Shown piece after piece: positions 49,587 through 60,067 of a DNA stretch of 64,000 nucleotides (positions within the stretch are counted from its first letter, which is position 1; each line of letters starts with the position of its first letter). A program made the translations under genes and the position numbers. A model generated the notes under the pieces. It saw nothing but the letters and a program-made list of their open reading frames with translations. It had not been told where the DNA came from and searched no databases. The stretch lies in assembly GCA_028551475.1 (NCBI GenBank), contig CM052354.1, positions 20,483,258 through 20,547,257 of the forward strand, written 5' to 3'. Source of the DNA: Casuarina equisetifolia. Taxonomy: Eukaryota > Streptophyta > Magnoliopsida > Fagales > Casuarinaceae.

Positions 49587-50197
49587 AAGTGTGTATTATG
49601 GTCTATGACTCAATTGTCAATTATGCCATTGAAGCTGGCTAACTCTCAACGGATAGGATTTCCTTTTCATGCTTTAGTGATATCTTGCATGGTGAAGGTC
49701 CTTGCTTTCAATTCGTTGTTAACCACATCCCATATGATATGTCATTACAATAATTTCCAGTTGTTGTAGTATTACTTGATATGGTATATGATAGTATATG
49801 AATCCTAACATGTATCATCATTAAAGGTATCATAAATAAGCTTTAATTCCTAACATTTTTTAGTTAGGTTTCTATATCCAACAACCATTTCAATCCAAGG
49901 ATGTTAAGTTAATTGCTTTTTGTGGCATTGTAATGAAATTAAATAGTAAGAACTTGAGAAGTTGTACTATAATATGGTAATAAAACCTAGATTTAAATGT
50001 AATACTCATTTATTCATGAATAAAAATTTTAATAAGACATATTTTCCTATACTCAAATAAAAATGAGTATTAAAAACAATATTAAAAAATGCATTGAAGC
50101 TTGAAGTTGCATTTACAATGATCACTACTTTATTTAATAATATATTAATAGTAGTATATAGACTCTACAATTGAGTCATAGATTATAACACACCTTT
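49587..50197. mobile_element. MITE-like element with ~30-base terminal inverted repeats
   Basis: GTGTGTATTATGGTCTATGA plus CTCAATTGT at the left is mirrored at the right (ACAATTGAGTCATAGATTAT plus AACACACC) with about three mismatches. The ~610-base interior is AT-rich and non-coding. No target duplication could be fixed with confidence, so the superfamily is open. Confidence 0.55.
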
Positions 50198-50469
50198 GTT
50201 TAAGTTAGTTATTCTTTTAAGGAAAAATAAATTTCTATTCTTAATTGTGTTGGGAACTAATAAACAAAAGCATATCAGTAATTTAAAAATTAAAGAAACC
50301 ACTATAACTAGCAATTTTGGAAAGTAGTCCGGCACAATATTAAAAGAGTAAAAAGAAAAAATGTTTAAAGAGTTAACGGCAGTCCGGCCCATTTTGTTTT
50401 ATTTCAATAAATTATATCTTTTTGGAAAGATGAAAAAATAAATAAAAATAAAAACCCCGCCGATTAGGT

Positions 50470-50618
50470 CCCAAGGGTCTCTCTGACGGTCATCGGCTCT
50501 TTCCCTCTCTGTGTGTCTCTGTTCCACTCTCTCTGCGCTTCTCCCTCTGCGATCAGCTCTCAGTCGGTTGCCTCGGACTCTGTTGCTCTGTCTGCGTTCG
50601 TCCCTGCTCACTCGACAG
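50470..50618 (+). promoter_or_regulatory. Probable first (non-coding) exon of the NEPRO gene
   Basis: CT-rich stretch with CTCTCTGTGTGTCTCTGTTC, typical of plant 5' UTRs, ending at GACAG before the donor GTTAGT at 50619. The matching acceptor would be TTTTTAGTCAG ending at 52940, 21 bases before the start codon. An alternative is a promoter inside 52400-52900. The transcript start is inferred. Confidence 0.5.
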
Positions 50619-50868
50619 GTTAGTTTATGGAACTCCAGGTCTTTTTTGGATTTTATCTCCTTAGGGTTTTGAATATGGCCTTCGATTGTCTTGCGATCTT
50701 TTCTATCTGCCGTAAACTTGGCGAGTCGCCGAATATCTTTAGGATTTGGAGCAACTCCGATATTTATTATCATCAACTGTTAACAGATCATTCAATTACT
50801 TCCCGACTTCTTTGTGTATTCGAGTTTCCTATATTTCCTACGGTTTAATGGGGTTGATCGGAATTTTC

Positions 50869-50886
50869 GGGGGGGGGGGGGGGGGG
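50869..50886 (+). repeat. Run of 18 G followed by GGT repeats
   Basis: Uninterrupted G18, then T and GGTGGTGG. It is G-quadruplex-prone and lies ~25 bases outside the boundary of the inverted duplication. The length may be affected by sequencing error. Confidence 0.85.
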
Positions 50887-50911
50887 TGGTGGTGGAGAAA
50901 GGGATACGCGA

Positions 50912-52324
50912 AAACTTATTCGTGCGTTATGGTATCTGCTGTTGCTTGGTGGTTTAAATTGGAGGGTTTGGAGAAGTTCTGTTACTAAGAACTTGCTAAT
51001 TTTGCATGCATAGGAAGAGACAGCTCTGCATTAACTGATCTTCAACGCAGGAATTCTATGAGATTCCTTACATTTTTTGGAGAGTTCAAACTTGAGAATG
51101 TATGAAAACTGGGAAAAACAAAATAACAGAAATCCCCTTAATCTTAACCAATAAGACTTCTCTATATATAGTATAACGCCATGAAACTTTCTTCTCATAT
51201 TTGTTTACGGCTCAATTGGTAATCAAGATGTTCGAAGCTTGTCTTTCATAACTACTCTACTTTTACCTCTTGTTTGTGTCTCTCTCTAATTTCTCTACCC
51301 AATGTGTTTTTGTCGATAGTTAAGTTAGTGAGGAATATTCAAAGCTACTATATTTTTGCTTAGCTCTAAGTTCAAAGAATATACATACATCCACATCCAC
51401 ATAAGTTTAAGATATGTACATATATCTGTAATGAAGAGTCTAGGACCCATGTATGCTTTCCACTTAACATTAGAGCTTCAAGTTTATAACACAAATCTCA
51501 TGTTTGTTTCTTCCTGATGCTCCCTTGAAATGAACGTAAACCCACTCTTGCATCACTTAAAACTTCTCTACAATGTATCTTTCAAACAATCACCAAGGAA
51601 AAAAAAATACAACGAAGAATTATCATCTAGGGGAAATAACCTGGCATATTCTGTCGTTATATATATATAAGCTACAAAAGCACAGGAAAATCTGTCGAAC
51701 AGAATAAGCCCTGAAAAAGTTATGCCCTGAGAGCTTCTTGAGAGGGTCAGTACGGTTGAAAATGGATGAAGCTTTGAGGGCCTTCCGTTCTAGATCATAA
51801 TTGAAATCGTCATAAATCTTGAATATTTCATGTCATCAACATTCGTTAATAAGTCAGTCATGAATGTTTTGAGATCAATTCCCAAAAACAACGAGTATAG
51901 CTTGTTAATAGGTGAATGGCTAAAAAATATAAAGGAAAGAAAACCAGTTTTCTGTGGAAAAATTATGAATTTACTAATTTAGGGAAACTAGAGTAATCTA
52001 ATGCTAATTCTAATAGCATATTGGGTAGCAATAGCTAATCACAGACCTCTTGAATAGAAGTATAGCAGCTGGATTTTATCATGAGAGTTCCCACCTGATC
52101 AGGTACAATACTGTATAATTTTTTGCATTCGCTTCTCTAATATTGTATGATTTCTTTTTGTTTCAAATGTCCATAAGCGACACTTTCTTCAATACCAACT
52201 GGTATGAAAGTAAATAAGGAATATGTTACGTACATAACGTCATCTGTGTGAACGAGTCCTTTTTGGTCACTAACTCTCTGCTAGCAGTGGGATCTGAGGT
52301 AAGATTTGTTGTAAGGGATGTGAC
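50912..52324 (+). repeat. Inverted duplication, left arm
   Basis: Reverse complement of 58545-60004 over its whole length, roughly 90% identical by eye with several indels. Shared landmarks, in order: TTGCATGCATAGGAAGAGAC-like, AACGCAGGAATTCTATGAGA, GAGCTTCAAGTTTATAAC, CCTGAGAGCTTCTTGAGAG, GCTAGCAG and AGGGATGTGAC. No terminal inverted repeats or target duplication are evident, so it looks like a segmental duplication rather than a standard transposon. A 21-base direct repeat (52292-52312 and 52334-52354) straddles the arm's end. Confidence 0.9.
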
Positions 52325-52961
52325 GGTACTTAAATCTGAGGTAAGATTTGTTGTTGTGGCGGTGAAATTGAACTAAAAATTGCCACAAGAGGTTGCGTGA
52401 ATCCATGTAAGCGGGAAGCTTACAACAAGGCGGAGCGACGTTAAATTTTTCGCAATTCTTTTATGACCCTCGTGTAGTGAAGGGCAAGGATGGAAAACAC
52501 GTAAATTATCTTACTTATCAAATGCGGTGCGTTTAAGGTGGAGGCCAGTGTAGTCATTTGTGAGGATACGGAAACGCAGAGAAAAGTGAAGGGGATAGTG
52601 CCGTCGTCGCCGATGAGAAAATTCTAGCTTTCTACTACTACGGTCATCCTGGAAGGGGCCTGGCATTTTGTTGATTTAGAGTTTTCTGTTTTGGTTGTCT
52701 TGTTGGTGTTTGTGTCCAGTTGTTTGTGGTTGGGAGTTTGTATTTGGGATCAAACGATTTCTTGCTGTTATGCTGTCTATGTTTTCTAGCTAGTTTTGAG
52801 TGTTGATTTTAACACTTTCGTGGAAACCGACTCACCCTGACGGCTACACTCAATTGCTTTGGTATTCTTCCTCAAGTTTCTTACAACTTGGAAATTTTTG
52901 GGCTTTTGTTACCATACTGAGAGTTCCTGTTTTTAGTCAGAATCAAGTGCGGAGAGACTGC

Positions 52962-55900
52962 ATGGGTTCAGAAGTTGAAACGCTTGAGGATAGGCTGAGG
53001 TCTATGCTTGGTCAGCTCCAAGCAGAGTGCGGCATTCTTGGAAGAATGGTTTACAAGAACAAGAACCAGCATCGGCGTTGCTCGTATTTCCAGTATCTTG
53101 TAAAGGTTCCTATTCCTTGCTTTTCTTTTAAGAAGCTCACTCTTTATTTGATCGGTGAGAAAAAGAAAAACCAAAGACCTGAAAAGAGGAGCAATTTGTC
53201 ACTATGATGTGCAAAATATGGATTGCTTCTAGTTGGCCAATAGCTCTAAGTGGGCTAGGTTAAATGGTGGTTTTATTGGGTGCCATCTTACTTTGAGTTT
53301 AGGAACTATTTACCTTTTTAAGTTTGTTTTGATATCTACATTATTACTTATATCCAAATAAAGCATTAGGTTGTACATGTTATGGAGTTTTTATGGGTTT
53401 ATGCACTTTACCTTATTTTTTTGGGATGTCAGGTGAGGAGGGATCTAAGGTTGCTGCAATCAATTAAGTTGGAGGAGTTAGTAGATTCCTGCTTTTTAGT
53501 TATCAAAGGGAAGAGACCTAAACAAAGGGTGCATCTTTTAGAAAGGTAAATTTTCTCATGTCTTTTGAACTAAATGTCTTGCTTGGCGACTCCAGATACA
53601 TAGGCCTAATCATTCAATTGATGGATTATGCAATATGGATGTTTAAACACTTCTATTAAAATGAGAGGTGAGATCTATATTCAAAATCAGGAATGTCTGG
53701 CACATAGATTTTACATTATAGAATGACATAATTAATTCTACATTATGGATACCTGCTAAATAAATTTGATATTCTGATGCTTATTGTGGAATCTGCTGTA
53801 AGTTGTTTCTTTTCTATGAAAGCTAGCTCTTGATGCTGGATAAGAAGCAGGTTTTGGCAATATTAATGTTTCTATTTGTCTTGGTTCTCATGAGCTTGGT
53901 TGTGCATATGCTTTGGTAAGTGTTTATTTCATTTGAAGCGCAACACATGTTCATGATAGTATATGATTTCTTTCCCTCTGAGTGGGGATGCCTGTTAAAA
54001 GATTTAGGCAAAGACCAAATCCTGTGGGCTGTCTGCTGAAACTTAGTCTTTTATTGATTTTTTTCTGGTGGGTTAATGGCGTTTTTGGTTTACTGAAATT
54101 AAATGCTCATATTGTGTTTGAGATCTCCTTTCAAATATAGTAGTTATGGATATAGGATTTCCATAAAGGGCTACATGGATTTGATGAGCATTTATGAGAT
54201 TTTGGGGCAGATACTGATATCTATGATGGGGTTGGGGTGAGCAACAAAGAACTTGTGTATCACGGGAAACAAATGATTATGTTGATGAGTCTATGTCTAA
54301 TAAAGCACTAGCAGGTTTGATGGCCAAAACTCTGTTTAGGCATTTAGAGTGGTCATTCTTGGCTTGTGTACTTTTGTTAAGGGTGGTGGAGGATAGGGAA
54401 GAAAATGGAGTCTTTTTCACAAGAAGGGATGCCTTGGTGATAAGAAGTAAGGATAGCAAAGAGTCAGGTTTTACCATTAAGGAATGAATATGTTGGGTAT
54501 AGATGAGGTTTAAAGACCACAAAGGCAATTCACCAGTTATTCTATTATTGCTCTGCACAATTCAACTTGTTATTGTTTGGCCAATTTCTCAGCCCACCAT
54601 CTAAAGAGATGGGGTTTGACTTTCTTTCTATCTGGATTTGTCATGTATGATCCCATTCCCAAGTGATTTATGTCATAACTTGCTGTTTAAATTTTGAATC
54701 TGCACTTTGCAGTGAGAAATGTTGATAGGCTTGCTCACATAGTCATGTGATTCATTTTTTCATAGTTTAAAGATTAGAAAATGTGATGGTGAAAATTACA
54801 ATTTTATGGAGCGACTGTTGGGAGCTGCCCGCCTACTCTCACAGGTTTGGTCTTTGCACTCATAATTCTTGTTTTCTTATCCCACTACTGGGTTTACTGC
54901 TGATGTTGTTCATGCCAGCAGGCTTATTTTCACTCACCAGGGTTAATGCTTATCAATTAAACTGCATGAGCTAATTAAAATTTAGAGCTCCCAAGCTGAG
55001 CATTTTACATTAAATTTTAGGGTAAAGAAAAATTATGATTTAGCCCTTACAAAAGTTGTTACAGTGTCTAAGAGACGTTATGCTATGGCAAGTAACTCTT
55101 TTAACATTCCTAAGTTGGAATAAACAACTTAGCTGAAATCTCTGCTCAACTTCATGGCTTTCTAACTATTTGGGCGGGAGCCACATTTGAATACTGCTTC
55201 TACAGGAATTCATGTTGCAATCAGTTATAAGATTTTGTTGAGAACATTACTGGAGCATTTTAGCTACTTACTTGAGTTTGATATGGTGACATGTGCCACT
55301 TTCTCCTGCAGATGGTTGAGCCCATGCTGATGGCAGCTACGTATCCTTTATCTACTTGTTATTTGTTATCCATATTTTGGAAGTAGGCCTTCGAATATGT
55401 GTTTGGGTCATTTTGGCAGTTATTTCAAGGTCATATGTTTCTGTCATCGAGCATCTACACAAACTCAAATCCTGCCATTCTAACACCTAGCACAAAAGGG
55501 GAATATCTTCCCTTACTCATATATTATCACCTTTACTTACGCCATTACTGTAAGATGCTCCTGTGGCTTTTTATACCAACAAGAAAGTAAAATATTTCCC
55601 TTTTGTATATTTGAATGATTCAAGAATAGATTTTAAACTTGTATTAATTAGTAAACATTAGAGAGAGATAAAAAGTATTAGGCAATGCTGTCACCCTTGA
55701 CTATTCCACAGTGAGATATCTGTGTTGCTTGCTCGTTCATTCTTCATGGGGTTTTCTGTGACAATTTTGGGACTGCTTGCACGCCTTCGAGTTTTGGTTC
55801 AACAAGTAAGTTTCTATTCTTCTTCCAGAATTTTTTTAAGATTTTACATTCCTACTGTAGATTCCAGGCTGAGTTGTGTTGATTTGAGGCATAGGACCTT

Positions 55901-57567
55901 GCCATCTAATAGTCCAATCTTAAAAGACTGATACTCCTTAATGTTGAAATTTGGACGTTATTTGTGGAGAACAAAGAACATGGATGCCTGAAATGGGTAC
56001 TTGGACCATCTTCCAGCAGTATCTAGAAAATAAAATCGACAGAAAATAGGTTGGAGTCTCAAGCAAGGATCTCAGAGCTGCTCAACTAATAAGGATACTA
56101 TTACTTTATCTTTTAAATGAATGGGCTTTTACAGCCTTCAGTTCTTAGATTTGTTTCCAAGACGCCTGCTGTAAGCATGGAACTAAGCTGTGTCCTATTA
56201 AACTTATACTTGTGTTTCTCATACAGATATTACTCGATGTTGTGTCATTATTCAACATGGTTTCTTCTCTCTCCCAGAAAAAGCAATATATAAAGATAGA
56301 CCAGGAAGGAATTGAGGTTGGTCTGCCTCTTATTAGTTTCTACTACTTCCATTGAACATCTTACTCTTTTAGATGCCTTTTTGCTTACAAGTTGGTTTCT
56401 TCTTGTTTATCTTCTTTTAATTTGTTTCCCCTCGTCTTGCCAGGTCTTCAGGGAGTTTTACCCGACTAATGATGAATTTGTCATCCTAGAGTGCGTATGG
56501 GAGTCAGATAAGTTTGTATTACATGAGAGAAAGCATATGAGCAAGACTGAAAGTCAAGATGGGAGTCTTAAAGAAGATGCTTCTGTAGGAGCACTAGATA
56601 TTAAGTATGAAAGTATTGAGTCCATTCTGGAAGGTAAGCATTTTCATGTTCTTCTTCTGGAACTCACCCCTCACCACCCTTGTCTCTGGGGCACCTTTGC
56701 TGCTTTCTTCTTTCAGAAAAATTAGCTTAAGGTGTAATTTGCATGTTCTGCATGTTCTGCATGTCTTAGAACTACCTATGGGGCAAAGTGTATCCTGCTT
56801 CATTCATTGGTGTAGCTTATGTTTGTATTATTCTGATGCAGTAAGTTTGATACTTCTGTCTGTTTTGTTCATCGAGTCATCATTACCCAGTCTCAGTTCA
56901 TGCTACATGTAAATATGGCCTTATTTAATGATTTAAAAGATGGTGCTCCCTCTTAGAAGCCGTTTGCTAGGATCAGAGCCACATGAGTGATCGCGCATCT
57001 TAATAAAGTCTATCATGGATACAATAATTCAAACTAAACGTGCAATTATCACTCCATTAACCATTGGTTTCCTGCTGTCTGCTGCTTTATGGAGTCTTGG
57101 TGCTATTTTTCTTACCAAGTCATGACACTTTTGTAGATGATGAATTTGTTTCCGAGAGGGTAGATGCTGAAAAAGGTCCGTCTGACATCAAGGACAAGAA
57201 TGATTTATTGGCAGGCCCTTGCATGGAGAGTGGCAATGAGAAGGCATATGACGATTGTACAGAAGTGGGGGATGCTATAGTTGCTGCAGCTACACCTAGG
57301 AAGGAACTTCTGGGAGATGGTAGTTTGCTTGAGGACTCAAAGTTGTCTCTAAGTTCAGATTCTTTGAGAATGAAAGCTGGGTCAAGAAAAGTAGCTTTTG
57401 TCTCGGTGAAAAATCCTCCATCATTAACAGCGAATGTGGAAGATCCTCCACCATCAGCCACAAACGTGATTGCCAGCATCAAGGAAAAGGAAACCAATTC
57501 AGGTGAGCAAGAAGATCCTTTTTTCAATTTGCTTACCGGTGGCAATGTAAAGAACAGTCTCTTCTAA
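52962..57567 (+). CDS. NEPRO N-terminal-domain protein (nucleolus and neural progenitor protein-like)
   Basis: Exons 52962-53105, 53433-53545, 54766-54844, 55312-55340, 55712-55805, 56227-56316, 56444-56633 and 57137-57567 join in phase to 389 aa. It corresponds to the plant members of the NEPRO N-terminal family (DUF4477), which I remember with LEDRLRSMLGQLQAECGILG, VYKNKNQHRRCSYFQYL, KGKRPKQRVHLLE, ARSFFMGFSVTILGLLAR and QQILLDVVSLFNMVSSLSQK. All are present, in residues ~5-190. The C-terminal half is acidic and disordered and ends GGNVKNSLF, like the homologues as I remember them. Animal NEPRO is nucleolar; a plant function is not known to me. The start ATG is the first in its exon and gives the family N-terminus. 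The gene sits between the arms of a large inverted duplication. Confidence 0.88.
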
Positions 57568-58544
57568 TTGTTAATAACTTTAGCATTTCTTTTTGAAAGT
57601 AATCATATTTTATTCTTCTTCTTTGACTTTGAGAGTGGAGGCAAGTTGCTCAATGAAATCTCAAAGCCATCTTCTCAAGAATTGCCAAAGTTTTGCACCG
57701 TCAGTCATTGATTGGACGAGTCAAAATAGTTGAAAATGGGGATTGACAAAATAACTTGACGTGGAATGGTTCTCTGTGAGAAAGAATGATCTCAGGAATG
57801 ATTGTTGGATTAACTGAAGGGTCAGGTTACATCCAAAGAATCAAATCATTTGCCAACCACTTAATTAACTTCTTTAAGCTTTGAATGACCTATTAAATTG
57901 ACTGATTAATTCAAATGGGCCCTTTGAACCAGATTTTAACTCCGTCTTCCTAGAAGGTATATTGAACAAATTCTTGGGTCAGGACATTTTTCTAATGATT
58001 TCCTTTTGATTGAGAAGCACTTCCTATCAACAAATGATAGCTTTTCGATGTGGGGAAACAAAAGGAACTCTACATTGATGGCTTCAAGGACCTTTGTAAT
58101 GTCTTCCTTGAAATTGTTCTATATCAACATCAACAAACCTTTTAATCATTCCTGTTAAATAGTTTATAAATTCAATCTCAGTAGGGCTCCTGAAGCGAAG
58201 AAAGCAAAGACCGTAGTTAATGTCTGGCTCTACATTTTCACTACAAAACCAGACTGCATACCTTTCCCACCAATTTTTTTAAAAAAAGAAATTGACTTTG
58301 ATGTGATATCTGGAATGTTGATAAAATCAAAGAAAAAAGAACTAACAGATCTTTTTTTTAGGAGAAAAACCAACCTGGGTTCCTAGATTTCAAAAGTTAA
58401 ACTTTCTCTTTAGATGGTAGGCCCTTGTAAGAGCTTCCCCATCCTCCAACATATGGGACGTTTCCCTTACTTGTTTACCTATTTGCAGATGCAACCCGTC
58501 TTTTGCCCAATCTCCCACTACACTTTGATTTTGATTTGAGTAAA
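57568..58544. other. Spacer after the NEPRO gene
   Basis: 3' UTR, then moderately AT-rich sequence with no recognised frame. Some phrases look like old decayed coding or LINE-type material, but I could not match them to a family. Confidence 0.35.
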
Positions 58545-60004
58545 GTCACATCCCTTACAACAAATCTTACATCAGATCCCAGTGCTAGCAGAGAGTTAGG
58601 GATCAAAAAGGGCTCATTCAGACAGGTGACGTTATGTACGTAATGTATTCCTTATTTACTTTCATACCAGTTGGTATTGAAGAAAGTGTCGCTTATGGAC
58701 GTTTGAAGCAAAAGGAAATTATACAATATTGGACAAGCGAATGCAAAAAATTATACAATATTGGTACGCGATCTAGTTGGAACTCTCATGATAATATCCC
58801 CCTACTATAACTTTTGCTACTTCCATTAAAGAGGTCTGTGATTAGCTATTGCTACCCAAATATGCTATTAGAATTAGCATTAGATTGCTCTAGTTTCCCT
58901 AAATTAGTAAAAGTATATGGTTTACTCATTTGCTTCAAATTTTTGTCACATAAATCTTGTTTTCTTTCCTTTATAATTTTTAGCCATTCACCTATTAACA
59001 AGCTATACTCATTGTTTTTGGGAATTGATTTCAAAACATTTGTGACTAACTTATTAACGAATGTTGATGACATGAAATATTCAGGATTTATGACGATTTC
59101 AAGTATGATCTAGAACGGAAGGCCCTCAAAGCTTGATCCATTTTCAACCGTACTAATTCTCTCAAGAAGCTCTCAGGGCATAACCTTTTCAGGACTTGTT
59201 TTATTCGATAGATTGTTCTGTGCTTTTGTAGCTTATATATATGGAACGACATAATATGCTAGGTTATTTCCTCTAGATGGTAATTCTTCATTGTATTTTT
59301 TTTTTTTTTTTGTCTTGGTGACTGTTTGAAAAATACATTGCAGAGAAGGGTCCTAGACTATACATCAGGAGCTCAAACATGAGATTTTGTTATAAACTTG
59401 AAGCTCTAATGTTAAGTGGAAAGCATACAAGGGTCCTAGACTATACATAACAGGAGTTTATGATATACATATATACATTTGGATGTATGTACATTCTTTG
59501 AACTTAGAGCCAAGCAAAAATAGAGTAGCTTTGAATACTCCTCTCTAACTTCACTACCGACAAAAACACATTGCGTAGAGAAATTAGAGGGAGACAATTT
59601 TTTTATCAAAACATAACAACTGTCAAGGTTTGATTTTTTCTGACAAACAAGAGGTAAAAGTATAGTTAGGAAACACAAGTTTGAACATCTTGATTACCAA
59701 TTGAGCCGTGAATAAATATGAGAAGAAAGTTTCATGGCGTTCTACTATATATAGAAATGTCTTATTGGTTAAGATTAAGGGGCTTTCTGTTGTTTTGTTT
59801 TTCGCACTTCTCATACATTCTCAAGTTTGAACTCTCCAAAAAATGTAAGGAATCTCATAGAATTCCTGCGTTGAAGATCAGTTAATACAGAGCTGTCTCT
59901 TCCTAAGCATGCAAAATTAGCAAGTTCTTAGTAACAGAACTTCTCCAAACCCTTCAGTTTAAACCACCAAGCAACTGCAGAGACCATAACGCAGGAATAA
60001 GTTT
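58545..60004 (-). repeat. Inverted duplication, right arm (upstream region of the YSL-like gene)
   Basis: Reverse complement of 50912-52324. It ends 63 bases before the YSL-like start codon, so it contains that gene's promoter and much of its leader. Both arms keep a minus-sense (right) or plus-sense (left) short frame beginning MSSTFVNK and containing SIPKNNEYSLLIGEWLK. This arm's frame (59073-58852) runs 73 codons; the left one ends earlier. Confidence 0.9.
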
Positions 60005-60067
60005 GCTTGGCTTTCTATTCAAACCTAAGATATCGACTCAGATAGAACTACAATTTGCACTGCAAAA

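Noticed and set aside
50912-52324. Helitron or hAT element as explanation for the inverted arms
   Set aside because: No TC/CTRR ends, no terminal inverted repeats and no target duplication could be seen; segmental inverted duplication fits better.
57600-58500. Possible LINE remnant after the NEPRO gene
   Set aside because: I could not read any reverse-transcriptase motif in any frame.
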